DNA of 44,990 nt from Thauera sp. UBA6194 (GTDB lineage: Bacteria > Pseudomonadota > Gammaproteobacteria > Burkholderiales > Rhodocyclaceae), in contig DITC01000060.1 in NCBI GenBank assembly GCA_002422685.1, forward strand, positions 1 through 44,990, given 5' to 3'. Under the pieces are notes generated by a model. It ran no database searches. It saw only the letters and a program-made list of their open reading frames with translations, and was not told the origin of the DNA. The translations under genes and the position numbers were made by a program. Below are positions 32,483-42,637 of the stretch, piece by piece (the stretch's first letter is position 1; every line of letters starts with the position of its first letter).

Positions 32483-33142
32483 ATGCCGCACTACACTCAG
32501 GTGCTGTTCGATCTCGACGGCACGCTCATCGACTCCGCCCCGGCCATCCTCGCCAGCTATCGCGAAGCCTTCGCGGCCACGGCGCGCGCGCCCGTGATCA
32601 CCATCGACGACGCCATCGTCGGGCCGCCGCTGCTCGAGACCCTGCAGATGCTGGCCGGCACCGAAGAGCCGGCGGTGATCGATGCGCTCGCGGCCGCCTT
32701 CAAGGCCAGCTACGACAGCACCGGCTATCGCGAAACCGCCGCCTACGCCGGCGTGGGCGCGCTGCTCGAGGCGCTCGTCGCGAGCGGGTGCACGCTTTCG
32801 ATCGCGACCAACAAGCGCCTGCATCCGACCCAGCTGATCCTCGAGCACCTGGGCTGGTCGCGCCATTTTGCCGCGGTGTATGCGCTCGACCTGTTCACGC
32901 CGCGCCTGCCGCACAAGGCCGCCATGATCGCGCGCCTGATGGCCGATCGCGGCATTGCGGCCGAAGATGCGGTGTACGTGGGCGACCGGAGCGAGGACGG
33001 TGAGTCGGCCGACGCGAACGCGCTGCCCTTCATCGCTGCCACCTGGGGCTATGGCAGCCTGGGCGCGCACGAACTGGCGCCGCACTGGCGCGCGGCGAAC
33101 TCGCCGGACGAGCTCGCCGCGCTCATCCTCGGCGCGCGCTGA
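32483..33142 (+). CDS. HAD-family hydrolase (phosphoglycolate phosphatase-like)
   Basis: A 219-residue soluble phosphatase. HAD motif I is FDLDGTLID (nucleophile D10, acid D12). Motif II is in LSIATNKR, the motif III lysine in LPHKAAMIARL and motif IV in VYVGDRSEDGESADAN. A helical cap of the Gph/5'-nucleotidase type lies at about residues 18-85. The substrate is unknown; Gph-like phosphoglycolate or a nucleotide monophosphate is typical. The ATG at 32483 was chosen; an in-frame TTG at 32411 would start inside attR. The gene is the first intact one right of the island and converges with the protease gene. Confidence 0.87.
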   Translation: MPHYTQVLFDLDGTLIDSAPAILASYREAFAATARAPVITIDDAIVGPPLLETLQMLAGTEEPAVIDALAAAFKASYDSTGYRETAAYAGVGALLEALVASGCTLSIATNKRLHPTQLILEHLGWSRHFAAVYALDLFTPRLPHKAAMIARLMADRGIAAEDAVYVGDRSEDGESADANALPFIAATWGYGSLGAHELAPHWRAANSPDELAALILGAR

Positions 33143-33186
33143 AGGCGTCGCACCGCAGGCCGACACCCCGCCGCACAGCCGAGGGC

Positions 33187-34002
33187 TTACTTGATGGCCT
33201 CGAGCATCCGCTCGAGATACTCCACGGGAATCGCGTAGCTGATCCCCGAGGGGTCGGAGAGCACGCTCTCCTTGGTGGATTTCACGAACACCATGTTGAG
33301 CACACCGATCACCAGCCCGCTGTCCGGGTCGTAGAGCGGGCTGCCGCTGTTGCCCGGGTAGGCGGTGGCGTCGAGCTGATAGACGCGGAACGGGTCTTTC
33401 GCAAGGCGCCGGACGAGCGCCGGATTGAGCGCCCTGGCGTTGGCCTGCGGGATGGCGATGGGCGTGATCGCGGACACGATGCCGCGGTGCGTGACCGGCG
33501 TCATGCCGAGCACGTTGCCGATCGGGAAGCCGGTGAACGCGATCTCCTGCCCTTCCTGCACGCGTGCCCCCGTCGCCAGGCGCAGCGCCGGCAGCGGCGC
33601 GCCGCCCTGGATGCGCAGCACGGCGAGATCGCGCTCGCGCTCGGTGGCCAGCACGCTGACCGCGCGCACGTTGGCGGTCTGCCCGTCGCCGGGCAGCACG
33701 ATGACGAGCGCCTCGAGCTTGTCGCTCTCGAGCCGCTCGGGCAGCACATGGGCGTTGGTCGCCACGAGCAGGCCATTGCCGACGACGAAGCCGGTGCCGC
33801 GAAACTGGAAGGCCGGGCTGCGAGTGCGCTGATAGGTGCCTACCGCCACTACGGAAGGCTTGATGCGCGGGACGGTGGCCACGAGCTCGGCACCCGCGCT
33901 CAGCGGCAGCGCGGCGAGCAAGGGCGCCACCAGCAACTGCGCCAGAAGACGCCTGCGCGTTACGGCAAAGGCGGCGCTGCCCGACCAGGCCTCGCGGCTC
34001 AC
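33187..34002 (-). CDS. Secreted trypsin-like serine protease (S1C/HtrA-like core, no PDZ)
   Basis: A 271-residue exported protein. The signal peptide comprises basic RRR near 17-19, the core LLAQLLVAPLLAALPL and AGA. The catalytic triad is visible: H85 in TNAHV, D125 in ERDLAVL and S219 in GNSGSP. No PDZ domain follows, unlike DegP or DegS. The start is a GTG overlapping the TGA of the lytic transglycosylase gene (GTGA), so the two are translationally coupled. It acts in the periplasm or outside. It lies at the end of the prs/EPS gene block and may process surface proteins there; this role is inferred from position. Confidence 0.85.
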   Translation of the reverse strand: MSREAWSGSAAFAVTRRRLLAQLLVAPLLAALPLSAGAELVATVPRIKPSVVAVGTYQRTRSPAFQFRGTGFVVGNGLLVATNAHVLPERLESDKLEALVIVLPGDGQTANVRAVSVLATERERDLAVLRIQGGAPLPALRLATGARVQEGQEIAFTGFPIGNVLGMTPVTHRGIVSAITPIAIPQANARALNPALVRRLAKDPFRVYQLDATAYPGNSGSPLYDPDSGLVIGVLNMVFVKSTKESVLSDPSGISYAIPVEYLERMLEAIK

Positions 34003-34979
34003 GTGTCGTGTTCCTCCTGGCTTGCCAGGCGGAGCTTGCGCAGCATGCGGCTGGGCGCGACGACGCTGCTGTCGAAGGGGTGACGGTCGTGGCCGACGTG
34101 GCGCAGGATGCGCTCGACGTAGGCCTGGGTTTCGCGATACGGCGGCACGCCGCGATAGCGCTCCACCGCGCCCTCGCCCGCGTTGTAGGCCGCGGCCGCG
34201 AGCGCGATGTCGCCCTCGAAGTAGGCCAGCAACCAGCGCAGATACTTGAGCCCGCCGCGGATGTTCTGCTCGGGGTCGTAGGGGCGGGTGACGTTGAAGC
34301 GCTCGGCCGTGGCCGGGATCAGCTGCATCACGCCCATCGCGCTCTTCGGTGACAGCGCGCCCGGATCGAGCGCCGATTCGGTCAGGCCGATCGCGAGCGC
34401 AAAGTGCGGCAGCACACCGTATTCGGGGGCAAGTCCGGCCAGCAACTGCGCCACCTGCTGGCGCTTTTGCGGCAGCCGGGCGATGAGCGCCTCGACCGGC
34501 CAGCGTTGCGCGATCTGCGACGACGGGGTGCTGAGGCAGGCCGGCGCCGCGGCCCCGTCCGCCCCGGTAAAGCGCAGCATGCGCGCGGCGTGCTCGTCGC
34601 CCTGCTCGGCCGCCATCGCGAACAGGCTGGCGGCGTGTGCGTCGTTGCGCTCGACGCCGCGCCCGTTGGCGTACATCCAGCCGAGCGCGTACATGGCCTC
34701 GGCGTTGCCGAGCCGGGCGGCTTCGCAATAAAGCCGGGCAGCGTAGGGCTGGTCGCGCGGCACGCCCTCGCCGTGCTCGTAACCGAGCGCCTCGTTGGCG
34801 AGATAGCTGGCGTGCTCGGCGAGCACACGGGCAACCGCCCCCTTGCCTGCGGCCATGGCCGGCACACCGACGCTGAGCGCCAGCGCGAGGCCGACCGCCT
34901 GAGGCAATCGGCGCCGGATGAGCGCGCCGGCGAGTGGAAGCAGGGTCTTGAACGAAGCCTTACGCTTTTTCTTGTCCAT
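33999..34979 (-). CDS. Lytic transglycosylase with Sel1-like repeats
   Basis: A 326-residue protein. A long basic N-terminus (MDKKKRKASF) precedes a signal/anchor helix (AVGLALALSVGVPAMA). Two to three Sel1-like TPR repeats at ~58-130 (YEHGEGVPRDQPYAARLYCE; AMYALGWMYANGRGVERNDA) are followed by an SLT domain (~160-300), with catalytic E201 in LTESALDP and the motifs GVMQLIPATAERF and AAYNAGEGAVERY. It cleaves peptidoglycan glycan strands, often making room for envelope-spanning machines such as EPS export. It is encoded between the UDP-sugar dehydrogenase and the protease, overlapping the latter by 4 bp. Confidence 0.9.
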   Translation of the reverse strand: MDKKKRKASFKTLLPLAGALIRRRLPQAVGLALALSVGVPAMAAGKGAVARVLAEHASYLANEALGYEHGEGVPRDQPYAARLYCEAARLGNAEAMYALGWMYANGRGVERNDAHAASLFAMAAEQGDEHAARMLRFTGADGAAAPACLSTPSSQIAQRWPVEALIARLPQKRQQVAQLLAGLAPEYGVLPHFALAIGLTESALDPGALSPKSAMGVMQLIPATAERFNVTRPYDPEQNIRGGLKYLRWLLAYFEGDIALAAAAYNAGEGAVERYRGVPPYRETQAYVERILRHVGHDRHPFDSSVVAPSRMLRKLRLASQEEHDT

Positions 34980-35001
34980 GCTTCTTTATGGCACGTTCAG
35001 C

Positions 35002-36282
<1,281 letters not shown>

Positions 36283-36318
36283 GTTGCGTGTTCCTTGTGC
36301 GTTGATTGTCGTGAGTGT

Positions 36319-39123
36319 TTACAGGGTGTTCTGCACTGCGAGCGCTTCGCGCTGCAAGGGCGAGCCGTCCTGCAGGCGCGGCAACAGCGCGTCGAGTTCC
36401 TTGCGCGCCTCGTCCTTGCGCCCCGCCGTGACGAGCGCACGCACGAGGTTGAGCCGCAGCGGCAGCAGGTCGGGGCCGAGCGCGACGGCGCGCCGGAGGT
36501 TTGCGAGCCCGGCATCGATATCGCCCTGCGCGACCTGAATCATGCCGACGGTGTCGATGATGGCCGGGCTGTCCGGCGCGAGCCGCAGCGCCTGCTCGCC
36601 GTACTCGAGCGCCCTGGGGTCGTTCAGCTCCTTGGCCGCCCAGGCGAGGTTGTTGAGGATCAGGGCATTTTGCGGCGCCATCTCGTGCATGCGCGCGAGG
36701 ATGGCCATGGCGTCGGCGTAGCGCTTCTCGGCGAGCGCGCGTTCGGACAGGTAGCCGCGCACGACGAGGTCCTTCGGCTGCGAGTCGAGCCACTCGGACA
36801 CCACGCGTGCGGCGTCGTCGGTGCGACCGGCCTGGGTCAGCGCCGCGTGCAGGCGCACTGCGGCCTGGCCTCCGCCACCGGCGTCGAGCCCCTTGCGATA
36901 CGCGGCGGCGGCCGCGTCCCAGGCGCTGGTCCTGCGGTGCAGCTCGCCTTCGAGCAGGTAGCCGGTCGGGCGCTCGGGCTGGCGCGCTTGCGCCTCGCGT
37001 GCGAGCGCGAGCGCGCCGGCGCGGTCGTCACGCCCGATGAGCAATGCCATCAGGCGCTGCTGGATCTCGACCGCGTCGGGCGCGATCGCCAGCGCCCGGC
37101 GCAGGGTCTGCTCGGCGCCGGTGGTGTCCTGCAGCGACCGTTGCGCGTCGGCGAGCATGATCAGCGGCTGCGCCGAACGCGGCAGCTGCCCGACGAGGCG
37201 GTTGAGGGTGGAGACGGCCTGCTGGCCCTCGCCCGAGGCCAGCTGGGCGCGCGCGAGCAGCTCGAGCACCCGCGCCTCGTTGGGCTGGGCGGCCGCCGTC
37301 TTCTGCGCAAGCTGCAGCGCAGCCGGGAAGTCGCGCTGGCCCAGGTGATGGCGAATGAGGGCGATGCTGGGCGCGACCGCGCCCGGTGCGGCGGCTTCGG
37401 CGCGTTCGAGCGAGGCGAACACCTCGGCGGGCGACGCGCCCGTTGCACGCTGGATGTCGGCGAGCGCGAGCAGCGCCTCGACGTTGCGCGGGTTCTGGTC
37501 GACGACCGCGCGGATACGCCCGACCGCCTCCTGCGGACGCTGTTCGGAGATGTCGAGGCGGGCGAGGTTGACCGCCGCGGCGAGGTAGTCGGGCTTGATC
37601 GACAAGGCCTTCTCGAAGGCGGCGCGCGCGGCGGGCACATCGCGCGTGGCCAGCATCAGGCCGCCGCGCAGATTGTGCACGAGCGGATTGTCGGGCTGCT
37701 TGGCTTCGAGGCGCGTCTGCGCGGCGAGCGCTGCGTCGTGCGCGCCCCGGCGCAGGTGGCCCACGACGAGCGCGAGGTCGGCCTGGATGCCGCCCTCGTC
37801 CATCTGCGCGGCGCTCTCGAGGTCGGCGAAGGCGGCCTCCGCGTCGCCGCCGGCCAAGCGCGCGACGCCGAGCCGCATGCGCGCGCGCGCATCTTCGGGG
37901 GCGGACGTTGCGGCACGCTCGAAGTACGCCTCCGCGCGCTCGAAGTCGCCATTGGCGAGGAAGACCTGACCGGCCAGACCGAGCAGCTGCGCGTCGGGCT
38001 CGGGCTGCTCGAGCAGCGGCTGCAGCAGCTCGAGCGCACGCTCGGCCTCACCTGTGGCCAGGTGCGAGCCGATGAGCACGCGCCGCACGCTGGGTTCGCG
38101 CGGGGCGCGTTCGAGCACACGCTGCAGGTGCGTGCGCCCCACGACGTGTTCGTTGAGGCGCACCAGCACCGTGCCGGTGAGCAGCTGCGCCGGAAGATAG
38201 TCGGGCGCATCCTTGAGCACCAGCGCCAGCGTGTCGCGCGCTTCGGTGAGGCGGCCGGCGCGGTAATGCATCAGCGCCTCGAGATAACGCGTCGCCGGAT
38301 GCGTCGCCGCCACCGTCTGCATCGCCTGCAGGGCCTTCTCGGCCTCGTCCGCCTCGCCGGCGCGCAGCAACTGGGTGACCAGCGCGTTGTGGTAATTGAC
38401 CGCACGCGGCGCAAGGCGGATCGCCTCGCGCAGGGCATCGCGCGCGGGCGCCGCCTGGCCTTGCATCAACAGCACGTCGGAGAGCGTCGCGTGCGCCACG
38501 GCGGATTCGGGGTGACGCTGAACGGCGCTGCGGGCTTCGGTCTCGGCCGCGCTCAGTTCGTTGCGGACCAGGTGGATGCGGGTCAGGCCGATGCGCGCGC
38601 GCAGTTCGTCCGCGTTCGCGGCCAGCGCGTCGGTGTAGGCGGTGAGCGCGCTATCGACGTCGCGTTTGCTCAGATGGGCGTCACCGAGGGCGGCCAGCAC
38701 CGCGGCCTGATCGGCAGGCGCGTCCAGCTTCATCCCGGCGAAATCCTTCAGCACGGTGTCGAAGTCGCCCGCGTCGGCCAGCGCGCGCGCCAGCAGCGGC
38801 GCGATCGCGTTCGCGTCATGGCCCAGCTCACGGGCGCGCTGCAGCTCCTTGATCGCGCCGGCGAGGTCGCCCTGCTCGACATGGATGCGTCCGAGCAGGA
38901 AGCGCGCTTCGGCCAGACTGCCGTTTTCCTGCAGCGCGTTCTTGAGCTGAATGCTCGCCGCGGCGAGGTCGTTGTTGTCGAGGTAGGACTTGGCCGAAGC
39001 GAGCATGTCTTCGGGCGTCTGTCCGCAGCCGGCCAGAAGCGCGGCCGAGAGGGCCATTGCGGCCAGGCTGCGCGCGCGACCCGGCCATGCGGAAAGACGA
39101 GCTGCCGATTTGCGTGAGTTCAA
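36319..39123 (-). CDS. prsT: PEP-CTERM system TPR-repeat lipoprotein PrsT
   Basis: A 934-residue protein. The lipoprotein signal ends in LLAGC (lipid-carrying C33), followed by about 20 TPR units over the rest (e.g. AEARFLLGRIHVEQGDLAGA; LILNNLAWAAKELNDPRALE). Length and neighbours match PrsT, one of three proteins whose occurrence tracks with PEP-CTERM boxes. A role in EPS/PEP-CTERM envelope assembly is inferred. The start is unusual: a TTG overlapping the prsR stop (TTGA), supported by AAGGAG 8 bp upstream within the end of prsR, which also encodes its final KKENVS. The first ATG in frame would cut into the signal peptide. Confidence 0.92.
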   Translation of the reverse strand: MNSRKSAARLSAWPGRARSLAAMALSAALLAGCGQTPEDMLASAKSYLDNNDLAAASIQLKNALQENGSLAEARFLLGRIHVEQGDLAGAIKELQRARELGHDANAIAPLLARALADAGDFDTVLKDFAGMKLDAPADQAAVLAALGDAHLSKRDVDSALTAYTDALAANADELRARIGLTRIHLVRNELSAAETEARSAVQRHPESAVAHATLSDVLLMQGQAAPARDALREAIRLAPRAVNYHNALVTQLLRAGEADEAEKALQAMQTVAATHPATRYLEALMHYRAGRLTEARDTLALVLKDAPDYLPAQLLTGTVLVRLNEHVVGRTHLQRVLERAPREPSVRRVLIGSHLATGEAERALELLQPLLEQPEPDAQLLGLAGQVFLANGDFERAEAYFERAATSAPEDARARMRLGVARLAGGDAEAAFADLESAAQMDEGGIQADLALVVGHLRRGAHDAALAAQTRLEAKQPDNPLVHNLRGGLMLATRDVPAARAAFEKALSIKPDYLAAAVNLARLDISEQRPQEAVGRIRAVVDQNPRNVEALLALADIQRATGASPAEVFASLERAEAAAPGAVAPSIALIRHHLGQRDFPAALQLAQKTAAAQPNEARVLELLARAQLASGEGQQAVSTLNRLVGQLPRSAQPLIMLADAQRSLQDTTGAEQTLRRALAIAPDAVEIQQRLMALLIGRDDRAGALALAREAQARQPERPTGYLLEGELHRRTSAWDAAAAAYRKGLDAGGGGQAAVRLHAALTQAGRTDDAARVVSEWLDSQPKDLVVRGYLSERALAEKRYADAMAILARMHEMAPQNALILNNLAWAAKELNDPRALEYGEQALRLAPDSPAIIDTVGMIQVAQGDIDAGLANLRRAVALGPDLLPLRLNLVRALVTAGRKDEARKELDALLPRLQDGSPLQREALAVQNTL

Positions 39124-40493
39124 GACACGTTCTCCTTTTTGAGACCGAAACGACCGAGCAGATCGTAAAGCGAAGGGCGGCTGACGCCGAGTATTTCGGC
39201 CGCGCGCGCGATGTTGCCATTGGTGCGCGCGATGACCTTGAGCACGGCCGCGCGCTCGGCTTCGTCGCGCACCTGGCGCAGGTTGAGGCGAGAGAGGTCC
39301 TCATCCCCCGCCTGCAGACCCAGGTCGCCAGCCCCGATGCAGTCCCCGTCGACCATGATCACGGCGCGCTTGATGCAGTTCTCGAGCTCGCGGACGTTGC
39401 CCGGCCAAGGGTGCGACTCGATGGCCGACAGCGCATCCTCGCCCAGGATCGGCGGCCGCCGGCCGTTCTCGCGCGCAAAACGCTGCACGAAGGCATGCGC
39501 GAGCAGTACGGCGTCACCCTCGCGCGCGCGCAGCGGCGGGATGTCGATGACGATCTCGGCAAGCCGGTAGTAGAGGTCCTCGCGGAACAGGCCGGCCTGG
39601 ATTTGCGTCTTGAGGTCGCGGTGGGTCGCGCACACGATGCGCACCTCGACCGGAATCTCTTCGCGCCCGCCGATGCGCTCGACCACGCGCTCCTGCAGGA
39701 AGCGCAGCAGCTTTGCCTGCAGCGCCATGGGCAGGTCGCCGATCTCGTCCAGAAACAGGGTGCCGCCATGGGCGGTCTCGATCTTGCCCGGTGTCTGCTT
39801 GACCGCGCCGGTGAAGGCGCCTTTTTCGTAGCCGAACAGTTCACTCTCGAGCAGGGTGTCCGGGATGGCGGCGCAGTTGATCGCGACGAAGCGCTCACGC
39901 GCCCGCGGCGAGAGCGCGTGCAGGCCGCGCGCGAGGATCTCCTTGCCGGTGCCGCTCTCGCCGAGCAGGGCGACCGTCACCGACGCGGGGGCGAGCTTCT
40001 CGATCGTGCGGCAGACCTTGAGCATGCCCGGGTCGCGGGTGATGAGCCCGGCCAGCGGGCTGCCGGACAATGCGGTCAGGCGCGCATTTTCCAGCTGCAG
40101 GTCGTGCATGCGGAAGGCACGGTCGATGGTCAGGTTGAGCAGATCGGGCTCGAAGGGCTTGGCGAAGAAGTCGTAGGCCCCCAGGCTGACCGCCTTGACC
40201 GCGTTTTCGCGATCGTGCTGGCCGGTGAGCACGATGACCTTGGTGTCGGGCGCGAGCGTGAGGATCTCGCGCAACAGCCTGAAGCCCTCGCTCACGTCGT
40301 CGGGTGCGGGCGGCAAGCCCAAGTCCATGGTCACCACGGCAGGCGCGTGTTTGCGCATTTGTGCGAGCGCACTGTCGCGATCGCTGGCGACGATGGTTTC
40401 ACAGGCATCGAAGGCCCAGCGCATCTGCTTTTGCAACGCCGGATCGTCTTCAACGATCAGCAGGGTGCGCTTTTCGGACGTCGTATTCACCAT
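39120..40493 (-). CDS. prsR: PEP-CTERM-box sigma-54 response regulator PrsR
   Basis: A 457-residue NtrC-type activator. The REC domain (9-125) has D57 as phospho-acceptor (VTMDLGLPP). The AAA+ domain follows with Walker A GESGTGKE, the sigma-54-contacting GAFTGA loop (YEKGAFTGAVK) and Walker B GGTLFLDEIGD. The C-terminal Fis-type HTH is NGNIARAAEILGVSRPSLYD. It should bind the two 17-bp boxes at 3007 and 13054 and activate the sigma-54 promoters next to them. The ATG at 40493 follows CAGGAA; a TTG at 40514 is also in frame. It lies directly after its kinase prsK (17-bp gap) and overlaps prsT. Confidence 0.95.
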   Translation of the reverse strand: MVNTTSEKRTLLIVEDDPALQKQMRWAFDACETIVASDRDSALAQMRKHAPAVVTMDLGLPPAPDDVSEGFRLLREILTLAPDTKVIVLTGQHDRENAVKAVSLGAYDFFAKPFEPDLLNLTIDRAFRMHDLQLENARLTALSGSPLAGLITRDPGMLKVCRTIEKLAPASVTVALLGESGTGKEILARGLHALSPRARERFVAINCAAIPDTLLESELFGYEKGAFTGAVKQTPGKIETAHGGTLFLDEIGDLPMALQAKLLRFLQERVVERIGGREEIPVEVRIVCATHRDLKTQIQAGLFREDLYYRLAEIVIDIPPLRAREGDAVLLAHAFVQRFARENGRRPPILGEDALSAIESHPWPGNVRELENCIKRAVIMVDGDCIGAGDLGLQAGDEDLSRLNLRQVRDEAERAAVLKVIARTNGNIARAAEILGVSRPSLYDLLGRFGLKKENVS

Positions 40494-40510
40494 GTTCCTG
40501 CAGTTCAAGT

Positions 40511-42562
40511 TCAAGAGTGGGCGCTGTCGCGGTGCAGCTCGGGCAGCTCGATCGTGACCCGCGTTCCGCGCCCGGGCTCGCTGTCGTAGCGCAGGCTGCC
40601 GCCGAGCTCCTCGAGGTATTGTCGGGTCTCGAACACGCCGATCCCCATGCCGCTCGCCTTGGTGGTTTCGAATGGACGCGAGAGGCGTTCGCGGACGAAG
40701 TCCGGGCTCATCCCGCAGCCGGTATCTTCGACCACAACACGGACCCGTCCACCCGCAATCCGTTCCGCGCTCAAGCTCACCTTACCATCGTCGGGCGTGG
40801 CATCCAGTGCATTTTGCACGACGTGTCCGATGATGCGCTCGAGCCGTTCGGGATGCGCGCTGACCTGAAACCTGGCCCCCGCGTCGACGTTCAGCGTCGG
40901 CTGCGGATGCTGGTTCCGCCGTCGCTCGCACACGCTGCGCAGGACGCCGACGAGCTCGACCGCGCGCGGCGGATCGATCGAGCGCTTCTCCTGCAGCTGC
41001 GTCATCAGGCCGCGCATGCGCGCCTCGACGTGCGCGACCGTCTCCAGCATGTCCTGCTGGAATTCGGGGTTGTCGCGGTGACGCTCCGCGTTCTTGAGCA
41101 TCAGCGAAAGCTGCGCGACGAGGTTCTTGAGGTCGTGCACCACGAACGCCGACATGCGGTTGAAGGAGTCGAACTTGCGCGCCTCGAGCAGCGCCTCGGC
41201 CGCGAGCATGCGATCGAGATAGCCTGCGGCCTGGCGCTGCGCGGTCTTGAGCAGGTCGAGCACCTCCCAGTCGATCTCGAAGGCGGTGCGCGGCGAACTC
41301 AGGACCACGAAGCCGATCAGGTTCTCGGGCGTCTGCAGCGGGATCACCAGCCAGGCCTCATCCAGCCTCGCCAGCCACGACGGTAGCACCATGCCTTCGT
41401 AGCGATCGGGGCGCTCGATGTATTCGGTGAGATGGATGACCCAGCCGCGCTCGTTCATGAAGCGGCAGAACTCGGAGTCGACAGGCTCGACGGCGTCGAT
41501 GTCGGGATGGTTCATGCGCGAGTGCGGTGCGAATCCGCCCCGCCCGTCGGAGAGCCAGAGCGCCCCGCCCGGGCTCTCGACCAGATCCGAGAGCGCCTTG
41601 ATGACCGTCTGCCCCAGATCCAGACTCTTGTCCGCAGAGGCCAGCGCCTGCGTGAAGCGCAGCCATTCGTTGCGGTAATCGTAGCGGTAGGTGAACAGGT
41701 GCTTGCTGATGAGCACACGCAGCTTGGCACGCAAGGCGCCCGAGAACAGCAGCACCCCGAGCAGCACCAGGCCCGCGAACAGCAGCGCGAGCTGCAGCGC
41801 CCGCCCCCAGTCGCCTCCGAAATAGCGCACGTAATAGGCCGCGCCCGCAATCACGAGCAGATAAAGCCCCGCCCCGGCGAGCGCGGTGGAGTGGAACACG
41901 ACCTCCCGCGACAACGACATGCGCAGCGTCCATGAAGGGCTGCGGATGCCGGACAGGGCCAGGAGCGGAATGAGCAGGGCGTGCGCAAGCCCGCGCACCG
42001 CCCACACATCCTCGTCGATACGGGAAAACAGGAAGGCGTCGGCGAAAAGGTAGAGCTCGAAGGTGTAGCCGGCCGCGAGCGCCAGACACAGCGGCTTGAT
42101 GCCCCAGCGCGAAGCCTTCGGTACGTTACGGTACAGCTGCTCGACCAGCATGAGGCCGACGATCGCGTGGCCGAGCCAGGCCGCCAGCACAGGCCGCAGA
42201 GGCAAGGTTTCCGCATCTGCCCAGAGTTCGGCGACGAGCGCCACACTCTGGGCGAGGACGGTCACCAGCGCCAGGCGCTCCGGCCAGCGCACCCGGCCCC
42301 ACAGCGGCCGCGCAAGTACGACGAGAAATGCGAACCAGGCGCCATTGCGCAACACATCGGCGACTGCCGCCGCCAGCAGGGCGAGGCCGCTCGAGGAGGC
42401 CGCCGCCCAGGCCGAGAGTCCGGCCCAGAGCGCAGACAGCGACACGGCGCCAAACAGCACGCCCCCAGGCAGCGCACCGCGCCAGGCGAAAAAGATGTAC
42501 GCACCGAACATGAGGTAGGCAAAGGCTGCCACCCCATAGCTCCAGGTCGCCACCTCAGCCAT
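40511..42562 (-). CDS. prsK: PEP-CTERM system sensor histidine kinase PrsK
   Basis: A 683-residue membrane kinase. About eight helices in the first ~300 residues form the sensor (YGVAAFAYLMFGAYIFFAW at the start). A GAF-like domain lies at about 310-450 (LSDLVESPGGALWLSDGRG; WLVIPLQTPENLIGFVVLSS). The phospho-acceptor H476 (FVVHDLKNLVAQL) and an HATPase domain follow (N box HVVQNALDATPDDG, G box DTGCGMSP, GMGIGVFETRQYLEELGG). Its partner PrsR follows at once. The stimulus is unknown; a membrane or envelope cue is plausible from the multi-pass sensor. The ATG at 42562 gives the standard N-terminus. Confidence 0.94.
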   Translation of the reverse strand: MAEVATWSYGVAAFAYLMFGAYIFFAWRGALPGGVLFGAVSLSALWAGLSAWAAASSSGLALLAAAVADVLRNGAWFAFLVVLARPLWGRVRWPERLALVTVLAQSVALVAELWADAETLPLRPVLAAWLGHAIVGLMLVEQLYRNVPKASRWGIKPLCLALAAGYTFELYLFADAFLFSRIDEDVWAVRGLAHALLIPLLALSGIRSPSWTLRMSLSREVVFHSTALAGAGLYLLVIAGAAYYVRYFGGDWGRALQLALLFAGLVLLGVLLFSGALRAKLRVLISKHLFTYRYDYRNEWLRFTQALASADKSLDLGQTVIKALSDLVESPGGALWLSDGRGGFAPHSRMNHPDIDAVEPVDSEFCRFMNERGWVIHLTEYIERPDRYEGMVLPSWLARLDEAWLVIPLQTPENLIGFVVLSSPRTAFEIDWEVLDLLKTAQRQAAGYLDRMLAAEALLEARKFDSFNRMSAFVVHDLKNLVAQLSLMLKNAERHRDNPEFQQDMLETVAHVEARMRGLMTQLQEKRSIDPPRAVELVGVLRSVCERRRNQHPQPTLNVDAGARFQVSAHPERLERIIGHVVQNALDATPDDGKVSLSAERIAGGRVRVVVEDTGCGMSPDFVRERLSRPFETTKASGMGIGVFETRQYLEELGGSLRYDSEPGRGTRVTIELPELHRDSAHS

Positions 42563-42637
42563 TCAAGCCCCCGGATCGCGATGGGCCATGACCGAACCGG
42601 CGCACGGCGAGCATATCGGTGATCGTGGTCGCCCCGC

